Assembly: GCA_023665325.1 (NCBI GenBank)
Contig: JAMPED010000011.1
Span: forward strand, 1 to 49,453
Source: Acetobacter sp.
Lineage (GTDB): Bacteria > Pseudomonadota > Alphaproteobacteria > RF32 > CAG-239
Direction of reading: 5' to 3'
DNA length: 49,453 nt
A program made the translations under genes and the position numbers. The notes below the pieces were generated by a model. It saw nothing but the letters and a program-made list of their open reading frames with translations, was not told where the DNA came from and did not search any database. Positions 1-8,288 of this stretch are shown here, piece after piece; within the stretch, counting starts at the first letter, position 1, and the number at the start of each line of letters is the position of its first letter.

Positions 1-600
1 GATGACAGGGAACAGCAAGTTCTTTTAATATGTCATCGCTCTGAACGAAGTGAAGGGTCGCATAAAGAGGGGGATCCCTTGACTCAGGGTGCCGGAGCAG
101 GGCACCCTGAGAGGGATGACAGGGAACAGCAAGTTCTTTTAATATGTCATCGCTCTGAACGTAGTGAAGTCAAGCGATCTTGTGAGAGTATGGGTGCTAG
201 CAGCACCTGCAACGACGGGTAAGGATGGATTATTGTCCCCCTCACCTGTCCTCCCCCTCCGAAGGGGGAGGGACGCATAAAGAGGGGATGTGCTTGGGGC
301 GGGAGATCCCTTGACTCAGGGTGCCGGAGTAGGGCACCCTGAGAGGGATGACACAGAAACGACAGAGGGATGACAGGGAACAGCAAGTTCTTTTAATATG
401 TCATCGCTCTGAACGAAGTGAAGTCAAGCGATCTCGTGAGAGTATGGGTGCTAGCAGCACCTGCAATGACGGGTAAGGATGGATTATTGTCCCCCTCACC
501 TGTCCTCCCCCTCCGAGGGGGGAGGGACGCATAAAGAGGGAGATCCCTTGACGGCTGTTTCACAGCCGAGGGATGACAGGGAACAGCCGAGTGAGGGGGA
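1..600. repeat. Mosaic of palindromic intergenic repeats
   Basis: No credible gene lies here. The stretch is built from recurring modules: (A) 'atgtcatcgctctgaacg' followed by agtgaag, at about 31-54, 145-168 and 399-422; (B) the small palindrome GTGCTAGCAGCAC near 192 and 446; (C) a 'gatcccttgac' + hairpin + 'gagggatgaca' unit at about 73-120, 305-352 and 541-577. Positions 115-285 and 369-539 are near-identical direct repeats with a period of exactly 254 bp and only a few substitutions. The same modules return at 36945-37150, so this is a dispersed family. The left edge is cut by the window. The region is visibly more GC-rich than its surroundings. No transposase is nearby. Confidence 0.85.
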
Positions 601-678
601 GGGATTTTTTTATTTTTTACTTGTTTTTAAGAATGATTGGTTTATTATATCTTTTGTAGATACGAAAAAGGTATCTAT

Positions 679-866
679 AGAGGGTTGAAAGCCTCTTTCC
701 ATAGCGTTTACGTAAAACGAAATTTACGTCTGATAGCCTTATGGCTGGAGGGCGTGATTAGCTTTATTTTAGAAATTTTTGTTTCTTTAATTTTAGCTAT
801 AAACGCGCTATACTATGGATAGTCTTTCAACCTTCAGCCGCCTTTTTAGGCTAAATGTTTTTTTTA
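679..866 (+). ncRNA. Structured RNA element 1 of a tandem pair, unknown class
   Basis: Hairpin 679-683/692-696 (AGAGG/CCTCT) presents an 8-nt loop GTTGAAAG (684-691). This loop is perfectly complementary to CTTTCAAC at 824-831. CCATAG (699-704) pairs with CTATGG (813-818). GGCTGGAGG (743-751) pairs with CCTTCAGCC (831-839) with one G-U. A weaker terminator-like hairpin AGCC/GGCT (836-839/849-852) is followed by a T-run at 858-865. The same layout recurs in the next element with different helix sequences. I do not recognise the class. It could be a riboswitch-like attenuator or a free-standing small RNA. Confidence 0.6.
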
Positions 867-934
867 TAAAGAGAATACTCGTTAACTAAATTTTAAACTT
901 TATTTTATAATCTAATTTAGGAATGCCGAGTTGG

Positions 935-1107
935 GGTTCTGGGAATTGAAAGTCCCACCATAGATGTCTATATTGGCATAGAACTTTTTGCTCGCCTTTT
1001 GGTCTGTGACTGGAAGGTAGTAAAATAGCATTAGTAATAATGTAATATACTCACTATTCTATGGATAGCTTTCAACTTCCAGTCACCTTTTCGGGTGACT
1101 TTTTTTA
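935..1107 (+). ncRNA. Structured RNA element 2 of a tandem pair, with terminator/anti-terminator geometry
   Basis: Hairpin 940-944/953-957 (TGGGA/TCCCA) presents the loop ATTGAAAG (945-952), of which 7 nt pair with CTTTCAA at 1069-1075. CCATAGA (958-964) pairs with TCTATGG (1058-1064). GTGACTGGAAG (1006-1016) pairs perfectly with CTTCCAGTCAC (1076-1086). The 3' strand of that helix overlaps the left arm of a strong intrinsic terminator (1081-1087/1094-1100 plus T-run), so the two folds exclude each other. The element ends 20 bp before an outer-membrane protein gene. By architecture this is a candidate cis-regulatory attenuator; its ligand or trigger is unknown. Confidence 0.65.
1081..1107 (+). 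terminator. Intrinsic terminator upstream of the OMP gene
   Basis: A 7-bp stem AGTCACC/GGTGACT is closed by a short T/C-rich loop and followed directly by a run of T. It sits between structured RNA element 2 and the start codon at 1128, so it would end the leader transcript unless the alternative helix 1006-1016/1076-1086 forms. Confidence 0.8.
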
Positions 1108-1127
1108 TATTCGAAATGGAGGACTGA

Positions 1128-2027
1128 ATGAAGAAATTACTATCGTTAGTTTGTATATTTACCGTAATCGCTAGCCAACTTGCGCAGGCTCGTAGTTCTT
1201 ATCGCTATGAGCAGGCGGGGTATGACCAACCGCAATATATTGAATATGACGGTGTGCGTTATACCCGTGTTCCTGAAAATGTTGTTTATGAACGGCAACC
1301 GCAGTATGAGCAGCCGAGATATGAACAGCCAAGATATATTCAACCGCAGTATGAGCAGCCGAGATATACTCAGCCCATATATGTACAATCGCGTCCTCAG
1401 CCGGTTGTTTATAATAATGCCCCCCAATATCCTACATACAATGTGCATCCGTATGTTGGTTTTGATGTTGGGTATTCCTCACTTAAACTGAATGATAAAA
1501 AAGATCTGTATGATCTTAAAAGCAGTCATATTTATTTGGATGATATTTTTGATACTAAACATATGAATTATACCGGTGTGTTAGGATTGAAAATAAATCC
1601 TTATTTAGCGGTTGAATTATTTTATCAACAGGCGCAGGAAAGTAAGAAGAAAATTTTAGGTGCACATACTGATTTTTCTGATAGTAAAATTGTTGATACT
1701 TTGTCGTATAAGGCTATCGGGGTTGATTTGCTTGGAATGCATCCGTTAGGAGATACGCTGGATATTTTGTTTGGTTTGGGGGTTGCGCAATATAGTTTTG
1801 ATGGTAAGGTTTCGGAAAGTTTTTATAATTATACTATTGATAATGGTATTAAGCTGACATTGAAAGATGATGACGATGTTATGGCGATGCGGTGGGGAAT
1901 TGGTTTGCAATATCACTTGACAGATCATATTGCGGTGCAGTCAATGGCGCGATATATTCGGATGCTTGATACTGATTTGGTAAAAAGTATGTTGGAAGTT
2001 TCTCTTGGGTTAAGATATATTTTTTAG
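1128..2027 (+). CDS. Outer-membrane beta-barrel protein with Tyr/Gln/Pro-rich repeats
   Basis: 299 aa. It starts with a Sec signal peptide (MKKLL...ASQLAQA, cleavage around residue 21). Residues about 45-100 are low-complexity repeats of the type YEQPRY/IQPQY, likely a periplasmic or surface linker. From about residue 108 (HPYVGFDVGYS) it has alternating beta-strands, ending in ...LGLRYIF with the C-terminal aromatic typical of outer-membrane barrels. Short stretches (GVDLLGM, the C-terminal strand) match the barrel at 37355-37882, so the two are paralogues. The start is supported by GGAGGA 5 nt upstream. The leader carries two structured RNA elements and a terminator, implying attenuation control. 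Exact function (porin, adhesin or structural OMP) is not determinable. Confidence 0.8.
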   Translation: MKKLLSLVCIFTVIASQLAQARSSYRYEQAGYDQPQYIEYDGVRYTRVPENVVYERQPQYEQPRYEQPRYIQPQYEQPRYTQPIYVQSRPQPVVYNNAPQYPTYNVHPYVGFDVGYSSLKLNDKKDLYDLKSSHIYLDDIFDTKHMNYTGVLGLKINPYLAVELFYQQAQESKKKILGAHTDFSDSKIVDTLSYKAIGVDLLGMHPLGDTLDILFGLGVAQYSFDGKVSESFYNYTIDNGIKLTLKDDDDVMAMRWGIGLQYHLTDHIAVQSMARYIRMLDTDLVKSMLEVSLGLRYIF

Positions 2028-2055
2028 AAAAGCGGGGAATTGCTCCCCGCTTTCT
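2028..2055. terminator. Bidirectional terminator between OMP gene and alr
   Basis: A GC-rich perfect stem (AAGCGGGGA/TCCCCGCTT) lies between two convergent genes, with A and T runs flanking it on both sides, so it can serve both. Confidence 0.8.
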
Positions 2056-2063
2056 ATTTGTTA

Positions 2064-3146
2064 CTAAATATAACTCTTAATAAACCGCTTGTTTTTGCCA
2101 AGGTTGGAGATGAGCTCATAGGCGATGGTGTTGGCATCACGAGCGATGTCGTCGACGGTGTAATCATCATTGATGAGGTAACCGAAATCTCCGGCTTGAA
2201 TGGTTGTGAGATTTGTTACATCGCAGATAATATTATCCATCGATACACGACCTAAAATGGGGCAGAAATGTGGTTTGCCGTGTTCATAAAACACAATATT
2301 GCCTCGGCTAGAAAGCGAACGGGGAAGACCGTCGCCATAACCGATAGAAACAATCGCAATTGTCATATCTTGCGGAGAACGGAAAGTGGCAGAGTAGCCG
2401 ACAAATTCACCCTTGGGAAGGGGTTTAACTTGCAGGACTGGTGCTTTAAGCTCTATGATGTTATGCATTTCATTTTGGCGATAGGGAGCGGTGTTTATGC
2501 CATACATTGCAGCACCTAGTCGGGTCATATCAAAATGGAAATCATCACCTAAAAAGACACCATCTGAGGCGGAAAGGGTGGCTTTGGTGTTGGGGAAAAA
2601 TTTTTGTTTGAGATGGTGAAAATTTTGGAGCTGGTGAGCGTTCATAAAATGCGCAGCTTCATCAGCACAAGATAGGTGCGAAAGAACATAAGAAAAACTG
2701 TTTAACTCTTCGCGGCTTAAGTGCTCCAAATCTTGTTCTGTAAAACCGAGGCGGTTTAAGCCGGTTTCTATTTGGATGGCGGGGGAGATTGTTGCATCGC
2801 CGTTTGTGTGCCAAAATGTTAACATCTCTGGTGAACAGATAACTGGTATGAGGTGTGCGCTCTTGATGGCGTCTAGAGAATCTTCACCAACGCCTTGGAG
2901 GACGAAAATTTCTGCTTCTGTTGCATATGGGCGGATGATTGCCCCCTCGGAGGCGTGGGCAACAAAATAATGTTTGCATCCGGCAGCGTAAAGTGCTTTT
3001 ACCACTTCAACCGCGCCCAAGCCGTAAGCGTCATCCTTAACGACGGCAGCGGCTGTGGCAGGAGCGGAAAGTGCTTTTAACAGATTATAATTTTCGACCA
3101 GTTTTTTTAAGTTGATATTTAGAACCGGAGTGGTATATATAGGCAT
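2064..3146 (-). CDS. alr: Alanine racemase
   Basis: 360 aa. PLP-dependent racemase that makes D-alanine from L-alanine for peptidoglycan. The PLP lysine is K37 in AAVVKDDAYGLG (family pattern AVVKANAYGHG). The C-terminal beta-domain contains IGYGDGLPR (usual GYADGYPR, retaining the Tyr) and GRVSMDN. Length matches the family. The start is supported by AGAGGA upstream. It is divergent from the tatD-like gene with only 35 bp between start codons, so the two promoters must be packed together or overlap coding sequence. It ends at a shared bidirectional terminator. A GC-richer intergenic leader is absent. Confidence 0.95.
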   Translation of the reverse strand: MPIYTTPVLNINLKKLVENYNLLKALSAPATAAAVVKDDAYGLGAVEVVKALYAAGCKHYFVAHASEGAIIRPYATEAEIFVLQGVGEDSLDAIKSAHLIPVICSPEMLTFWHTNGDATISPAIQIETGLNRLGFTEQDLEHLSREELNSFSYVLSHLSCADEAAHFMNAHQLQNFHHLKQKFFPNTKATLSASDGVFLGDDFHFDMTRLGAAMYGINTAPYRQNEMHNIIELKAPVLQVKPLPKGEFVGYSATFRSPQDMTIAIVSIGYGDGLPRSLSSRGNIVFYEHGKPHFCPILGRVSMDNIICDVTNLTTIQAGDFGYLINDDYTVDDIARDANTIAYELISNLGKNKRFIKSYI

Positions 3147-3181
3147 AATTTTGTTGTCCTCTTTATAAGGTTAGCTTTTTT

Positions 3182-3904
3182 ATGCAGTTTATTGATACGC
3201 ATATTCATTTGCAAGATTTTAAAGCAGATTTTGCACTACAGGTTTTAGAAGAGCCTGCGGTTCAGCGGGTGGTGTTGATTTCTGCTAAGATGGCAGATTT
3301 TGCTCAAATAGCGACGTTGGCGGAGAAAATGCCTGAGAAGTGTGTGCCCGCGTTTGGGGTTCATCCGTGGTATTGGCGGGATGGGGCAGATGTGGAGCTC
3401 TTGCAGATGTATCTTAAAAAGTTTCCAAAGGCGCTCGTTGGTGAGATTGGGGTGGATGGGATTAAAGAATCGCCAAATGTGGTACAACATCAGCTTTTTA
3501 ATCAGCAGTTGGCGGTGGCAGAAGAGTATGCTAGGTCGGTGGTTGTGCACGCGGCGCGGGCGGTTATGGCTTTTTTTGAGCACGAGCAGGGACTTAAAAA
3601 GGTGAGGTTTGTACATCACGGTTTTGTGAAGAATCGGGAGTTGATTAAATTTATCAATAAATGTGATGGTTATTTTGGGTTAGGGGCGCATTTTCTTAAG
3701 CAAGAGAAGGCGGCTGAAATGTTTGCTGATATGCCGAAAAATAGAGTGTTGTTTGAAACAGATGCGCCGTATCAGGTGAGCGAGATGGGCTATGCGGAGA
3801 TTGTGCAAAGTAATTTGCAAAAACTTTCTGCTATTTGTGGTATGCCAGAGAGAGAATTAGAGGGAGTGTTGTTACAAAATGCAAAGGACTTTTTAAGATG
3901 TTAA
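3182..3904 (+). CDS. TatD-family metal-dependent hydrolase
   Basis: 240 aa amidohydrolase-fold protein of the TatD DNase family. Metal-binding motifs are in order: DTHIHL (HxH, residues 5-10), AFGVHPWYW, GEIGVDG, VVVHAARA (usual VIHCRDA), VHHGF and ETDAPY near the C-terminus. It is somewhat shorter than typical TatD (about 260 aa) and the central motifs are divergent, for example Ala-Arg replacing Cys-Arg. Its last 7 nt overlap the start of tcdA (ATGTTAA), indicating translational coupling. Role: probable nuclease or phosphodiesterase; substrate unknown. Confidence 0.85.
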   Translation: MQFIDTHIHLQDFKADFALQVLEEPAVQRVVLISAKMADFAQIATLAEKMPEKCVPAFGVHPWYWRDGADVELLQMYLKKFPKALVGEIGVDGIKESPNVVQHQLFNQQLAVAEEYARSVVVHAARAVMAFFEHEQGLKKVRFVHHGFVKNRELIKFINKCDGYFGLGAHFLKQEKAAEMFADMPKNRVLFETDAPYQVSEMGYAEIVQSNLQKLSAICGMPERELEGVLLQNAKDFLRC

Positions 3905-4605
3905 ACGAGAGATTAAAACGAACGATTGCTTTATTAGGTGAAGAAAAGGCCGAGAAAATTAGGTGCTCGTCGGTAATGGTTATTGGCTGTGGGGCTGTGG
4001 GCGGATATGCTTTGGAGATGATTGCTCGCCTTGGTTTTGGTAAAATTTGGGTGGTTGATTTTGATGTGTTTGAAGAAAGTAATCTGAATAGGCAAATTTT
4101 GGCGACGATTCAGATAATCGGACGCAAAAAATGTGATGTGGCGAAGGAGCGTGTGTTGGCGATTAACCCTGAGGCGGAGGTTGTGGCACTGGATTTGAAA
4201 GTGGCGGCGGATAATCTGGATTTTATTTTGGAGGCAAATCCTGATTTTGTGATTGATGCGATTGACGATGTGATGGCAAAAGCGGCGTTGATTAAGTTTT
4301 TGGCTGATAATGACATTAGAGCGGTTTCGGCGATGGGGGCAGCTTTGAAAACAAAACCTGAGATGTTGCGTGTGGCTCGGCTTGATAAAACTGAGGGATG
4401 TCATTTGGCTAAGAAGTTACGTGATATGCTACGTCGTCAAATGTGTGATTTGAAAAAAGTGCGTTGTGTGTATTCGGCTGAAACTGTAAAAATATGCAAA
4501 GATGAGGCGGGTAACAATATTCTTGGTTCTCTTCCGATGGTTCCGGCGGCGATGGGAATAATGTTGGCAACAGAGATTTTTAAGCTTTGTTGTGATGAAA
4601 ATTAG
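3898..4605 (+). CDS. tcdA: tRNA threonylcarbamoyladenosine dehydratase (TcdA/CsdL-like)
   Basis: 235 aa E1-like ThiF-fold ATPase. It activates t6A37 of tRNA to form cyclic t6A. Seen: nucleotide-binding VIGCGAVGGYALEMIARLG (about 28-46), the acidic VVDFD strand, ESNLNRQ (the family's Asn-Arg), DAIDDVMAKAAL and the TcdA-type segment with LAKKLRDMLRR. An upstream in-frame ATG would lie deep inside tatD. I chose 3898 because it gives the usual 7-nt overlap with the tatD stop and matches family N-termini. It converges with the next gene with a 4-bp overlap of stop codons. Confidence 0.88.
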   Translation: MLNERLKRTIALLGEEKAEKIRCSSVMVIGCGAVGGYALEMIARLGFGKIWVVDFDVFEESNLNRQILATIQIIGRKKCDVAKERVLAINPEAEVVALDLKVAADNLDFILEANPDFVIDAIDDVMAKAALIKFLADNDIRAVSAMGAALKTKPEMLRVARLDKTEGCHLAKKLRDMLRRQMCDLKKVRCVYSAETVKICKDEAGNNILGSLPMVPAAMGIMLATEIFKLCCDEN

Positions 4606-5525
4606 TGTTTTGGAAATTCGTCCATAACTTTCATTTGTAATGTGGGACCGTTTTCTTGGAGCTTGTTTCCTATGATGATAACTTGGGTTTTGGCTCCGCC
4701 TAACCACCAACCGACTTCAGCAAATGTGCTACCGTATTGATAAATGGCGGTTTTAGTAGCGCCGAGAAGATACATATCGGCTGTGGCGTCTACCATTGAA
4801 TGATAATCTTTGTTGGGGAGTTCAATAATGCGGTTAGGATAGCGTTTATAAAACGGAGCGGCACTTTCTTTAGACATTGCAGATAGATAAAATATGGTAT
4901 TTGGCGGAAATTTATCCATTTCAACAAAAAAGTTTTGTATGTCTTCGTTAGTATTGAATTGTCTTTTCCAATCTGGAGCGTTACGTATTTGTACCGCAAC
5001 GGTGTTAGAGGGAAGAGTTACCTCTTGGATACGCTTTTTGACAGCAGGTGAGGGTTTGAGTGCCTTAAAATAGGGACGGTAAAGCTTGAGAATTTCTGGT
5101 GGAATATGGTTATATTGCAAATCAATAAAGCGGTGTTGGTTGTCTTTAAATTCATTGGCAGCAACAAGGAGTGTATATTCGCTGACGTAATTGGCAAGAG
5201 GTTGGTTATAAGCAAAATTTTCTATCATATAAGGGGAATTGTATTCGGTGATGGTTGTTTCCCATTCTGGCGCGAATAAGTCTGTGAAACGGGCATTGAC
5301 CCAGCCTGTGGATGGCCAATAAATGTTGAGATGTTTGGGGGTATAATAACGTAGGTATGAAACAGTTTTTTTTAAACGATTACCAATGCCAGCGGTATCT
5401 ACATACGTTAAATGCAAAATGTTGTTTTTTGCAACGATAGGGATATCGGTTGGTTCGGCGTTAGTATATGAGGCTGTAAACAAAAATGTAGTAGCGAGAA
5501 TGGATAGACATCGTTTGAGGTTCAT
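4602..5525 (-). CDS. Secreted fucosyltransferase-like glycosyltransferase
   Basis: About 307 aa from the chosen start (MNLKRC). An N-terminal signal peptide (LSILATTFLFTASYTNA) is followed by motifs of the GT11/GT23/NodZ fucosyltransferase superfamily: TAGIGNRLKKTVSYL (family G-GN-L), VAVQIRNAPDW (the HxRxGD-type motif, degenerate) and ADMYLLGATKTAIYQYGSTF (D-x-LL-S...S-F). The start follows the ankyrin gene's stop by 2 nt (TAAGAATG), so it is translationally coupled to it. An ATG 12 nt upstream is possible. Odd: such transferases are normally cytoplasmic and use nucleotide sugars, whereas this one appears exported. The degenerate HxR motif may mean altered or lost catalysis. Confidence 0.6.
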   Translation of the reverse strand: MNLKRCLSILATTFLFTASYTNAEPTDIPIVAKNNILHLTYVDTAGIGNRLKKTVSYLRYYTPKHLNIYWPSTGWVNARFTDLFAPEWETTITEYNSPYMIENFAYNQPLANYVSEYTLLVAANEFKDNQHRFIDLQYNHIPPEILKLYRPYFKALKPSPAVKKRIQEVTLPSNTVAVQIRNAPDWKRQFNTNEDIQNFFVEMDKFPPNTIFYLSAMSKESAAPFYKRYPNRIIELPNKDYHSMVDATADMYLLGATKTAIYQYGSTFAEVGWWLGGAKTQVIIIGNKLQENGPTLQMKVMDEFPKH

Positions 5526-5527
5526 TC

Positions 5528-7429
5528 TTAATTCCATTTGTCTAGTACGTGTTCGCGTGTACGTTTTTGCATTGCTTCATTAAAGTATTGGTTACTTTTT
5601 AAGATATCGTACGCATCTCTTCCATCTCGACCACGGAATTGGGTATCGGCTCCATTTTCAAGCAATGCTTGAATAATCTCTGGCGGATAGTTGTATTTTA
5701 ATGCATATAATAGTGGTGTGTCACCGTCTTGATTTAGGCTATTGATGTTTTGAGTTGCTGCAATGACATTGGTTTTTGTTTCTTCGTTAAGATTATTGGT
5801 TAAAACATACCAGAGCGGTAAAATGCCAGCAGCGTTTGGTGTTTCGGTATTAGCGCCATATTCAAGTAAAGCTTGTACTATTGCCGAATCGCCATTGGTG
5901 GAAAGAGTTTGCCAAAGTGGAGTCTGTCCGCTGTTGTCTGCAAGGTTTGGGTTGGCTTTGTTTTTTAACAATAATGTGATGCTTGATGCGGGGATTTTTT
6001 GCTTTAGAGCTATCATTAGGGCACTTTCACCGGAATTATTGGTGCTGTTGATATCTGCTCCGTTGTTTATTAGTGCCTGTAAGATACCGGGGGCTGCATT
6101 ATTAGCTGTGGCATACATCAGAGCGGTATTGCCGTTTTCATCTTTGGTATTGGGGTTGGCCCCTTTGTCTGCTAAGAGATTTATTTTTTCGACCTGTTCT
6201 GTTAGCGGAGTGGTTTGATTTGAGGTTGCGACAGCAAATATCAATGGTGTTTTGCCATTTTGGCAAGTGGCATTGGGGTTGGCTTTGCTGTTTAATAGTT
6301 TTTCAATAATACTGGTGCTTTTGTTTAATATGACGGCGTTAAGTAGAGTAGTGCAACCTTTGTTATCTAAAATGTCGACATCAGCTTGGTTTTTGAGTGC
6401 TTCGGAAACAGCGGTTTCTGCATCATTTTGATATAAACTTTGCAATAAAGCGCTATTGTATTTGAGGTGATTTTCAGCTACAAACTTATAAGCTTTATGA
6501 AGTTTTTCGGCGACAGTGGTATATGGTGTTTGTTCATAGGGCAACGTTTCTTGATAAGATCGTTTATTATAATAATCTAGTACAGAAATGCCCTGATTAT
6601 CGGTTGCATTAAAGTCAGCTCCGCGTTTGATGAGATATTGCATTAGCATATCATTACCTAAAACGGCAGCAGCCATCAAGGGTGTGCGTCCTGCCTCATC
6701 TCGCGAATCGATGTTAGCACCGCTTTCAAGCAGTGTTTGTATCATTGGGATACGGGCATTATTATAAACTGCCATTGTTAGTGCATCAAATCCAAAATTG
6801 TTTTTAGTGTCTATTTTTAAACCGTATTCAAGAAGAGATATAATGATGTTGGGGTTTTCATTATAAGCTGCCGCTAAGATGAGAGCAGTGTTGCCATCTT
6901 CGTCGGTATCTACAATATTGGCATTATTATTTATTAAAGTTTCTATCATTGGTACAGATTTATTTTCTTTAACAGCTACAAACAGGGCGTCATAACGTGG
7001 GGTGCAATGGGTTTGAAGATCTGCACCGCTGTTTATCAAAAAATCAACAGCTTCAGTGTCTGTGTGCAAAGCGGCTAAGTAAAGTAGCAAAGTTTTGCCG
7101 TTTTCCATACACTGATTAACATCATTACCAGCGTTTACCCAGTCTTCTATTTCTTCAATATTAAAATCCATTCCTTTTTTGATGCGTGTGAGGAGGTCTA
7201 TACCGCTGGCGATGTTTTTCTTTTTGCGAGCTTTTTGTTTAGGAGCAGGCGGCGGGGTAGTTTTGGGGGCAGCGGTGGGAGCAGGTAGCGCAACAGGGGC
7301 GGTTGTTTCTGTATCAACACCAAAGTCTATGTCTAATAAATCATCTGATTGGGAAAATGCGGGTAATGCATAAAGTGCTAGCCCGAGTGCGGTGTTTAAC
7401 AAAAGAGAAAAACGAGATTTTGCTGCCAT
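5528..7429 (-). CDS. Secreted ankyrin-repeat protein
   Basis: 633 aa. Signal peptide (MAAKSRFSLLL...LPAFS), then a Pro/Ala-rich linker (about 45-75) and a short basic patch (KQKARKKK). About a dozen ankyrin repeats follow from about residue 100 to the end, with many canonical cores (DEDGNTALILAA, DEAGRTPLMAAA, DGDTPLLYAL, NGADINSTNNSGESALM). GGAGG precedes the start. It is the first gene of a two-gene unit with the fucosyltransferase-like gene. A 47-bp tandem duplication lies just upstream. Ankyrin proteins mediate protein-protein contacts; with an export signal, a periplasmic or secreted host-interaction role is plausible but is inference. Confidence 0.85.
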   Translation of the reverse strand: MAAKSRFSLLLNTALGLALYALPAFSQSDDLLDIDFGVDTETTAPVALPAPTAAPKTTPPPAPKQKARKKKNIASGIDLLTRIKKGMDFNIEEIEDWVNAGNDVNQCMENGKTLLLYLAALHTDTEAVDFLINSGADLQTHCTPRYDALFVAVKENKSVPMIETLINNNANIVDTDEDGNTALILAAAYNENPNIIISLLEYGLKIDTKNNFGFDALTMAVYNNARIPMIQTLLESGANIDSRDEAGRTPLMAAAVLGNDMLMQYLIKRGADFNATDNQGISVLDYYNKRSYQETLPYEQTPYTTVAEKLHKAYKFVAENHLKYNSALLQSLYQNDAETAVSEALKNQADVDILDNKGCTTLLNAVILNKSTSIIEKLLNSKANPNATCQNGKTPLIFAVATSNQTTPLTEQVEKINLLADKGANPNTKDENGNTALMYATANNAAPGILQALINNGADINSTNNSGESALMIALKQKIPASSITLLLKNKANPNLADNSGQTPLWQTLSTNGDSAIVQALLEYGANTETPNAAGILPLWYVLTNNLNEETKTNVIAATQNINSLNQDGDTPLLYALKYNYPPEIIQALLENGADTQFRGRDGRDAYDILKSNQYFNEAMQKRTREHVLDKWN

Positions 7430-7461
7430 TCAAGCCTCCGATAGTAATTTGTTTTATTATA

Positions 7462-7555
7462 AATGTTTATCTTGTTTTTTCAAGCAGCGGAATAGGAAAA
7501 TCCACATTAATGTTTATCTTGTTTTTTCAAGCAGCGGAATAGGAAAATCCACATT
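7462..7555. repeat. 47-bp perfect tandem duplication
   Basis: Positions 7462-7508 and 7509-7555 are identical 47-bp units. They lie between the divergent ankyrin gene (start 7429) and the promoter at 7593. No gene is contained. Confidence 0.95.
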
Positions 7556-7592
7556 ATAGTTTGTTTTAGGCTTTGGGGGGATGTCTTTTTGC

Positions 7593-7621
7593 TTGCATCG
7601 TGCTTTAAAATGTGGTATGAT
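7593..7621 (+). promoter_or_regulatory. Sigma70-type promoter
   Basis: TTGCAT (7593-7598), a 17-bp spacer, then TATGAT (7616-7621). It places transcription start near 7628 and so supports translation from 7658 rather than from upstream in-frame ATGs. Confidence 0.7.
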
Positions 7622-7657
7622 TTTTGTATGTTCGAAATGCAGACAGCGGAGGTTCCA

Positions 7658-8242
7658 ATGGTTACATTGAGTATGAAAGCAAGTGAAAGTGGAAATTTTG
7701 TCGTTTTTCGTGCTTTAGCGGAAAGTTCACGATTTCAGGAGGCGTTGGAACGTGTAGAACAATATAATACAAAACATCCTGATAGACGTGTTTTAGGAAC
7801 GCCACGACTTAAAAAGGCAATGGAAGAAGCGTTTAAGCAGATGAAAGCCGTAATGAAAAAGGCTTTTCCAAATGTTGAGAAATTGGATTTGGATGATTCA
7901 CAGGTGGTGGATAGATTACATCACGTTTTATGTCAGCATTTGCCGAAAGATTCATTTAAAGAGTTGGGCAGATATGAGGGGTTATCAATGCGGCAGGCAA
8001 ATATTGGACATATTTTGGTGACATATTCTGAAAGTATTGATAAATTTGGCAAGGGATATTTTGCTGAGCAAAAACGTGCTAGCGAACGTATTGAACACGA
8101 GCAGGTAACAGTTAATCGTCATCGTCGTTTAGGACAGAGTTATGCCAGCGGGATGGTTTTTTCAAATAAAAATACGTATAAGACAAGTCGAGAAGCCGTG
8201 GTGGCTCGAATGCTTGAAGAAAAACGTAAAGGACGGGCTTAG
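7658..8242 (+). CDS. Hypothetical cytoplasmic protein
   Basis: 194 aa from the ATG that follows GCGGAGG by 7 nt. Not recognised. It is soluble, highly charged and rich in Lys/Arg/His, and mostly alpha-helical in appearance (SRFQEALERVEQY, LKKAMEEAFKQMKAVMKKAF), with a basic C-terminus (MLEEKRKGRA). No signal peptide or membrane segment. It is a single-gene unit with its own promoter and terminator. Confidence 0.7.
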   Translation: MVTLSMKASESGNFVVFRALAESSRFQEALERVEQYNTKHPDRRVLGTPRLKKAMEEAFKQMKAVMKKAFPNVEKLDLDDSQVVDRLHHVLCQHLPKDSFKELGRYEGLSMRQANIGHILVTYSESIDKFGKGYFAEQKRASERIEHEQVTVNRHRRLGQSYASGMVFSNKNTYKTSREAVVARMLEEKRKGRA

Positions 8243-8254
8243 TTTTATGAAAGA

Positions 8255-8284
8255 AAAAGACCTTGCTTATTGCAAGGTCTTTTT
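8255..8284 (+). terminator. Intrinsic terminator
   Basis: A long perfect stem AAAAGACCTTGC/GCAAGGTCTTTT with loop TTATT directly follows the hypothetical gene. The flanking A-run lets it also act for the tRNA-Leu on the opposite strand. Confidence 0.85.
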
Positions 8285-8288
8285 AGAT

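Noticed and set aside
1..600. CRISPR array
   Set aside because: Repeats are long, nested and have no regular spacers or cas genes nearby.
479..822. Two plus-strand ORFs (69 and 61 codons)
   Set aside because: They run through the repeat modules and the structured RNA element 1, have no ribosome-binding site, and their peptides look like translated repeats.
3835..3897. Longer N-terminus for tcdA
   Set aside because: Would overlap tatD by about 70 bp, has no ribosome-binding site and is absent from the family.
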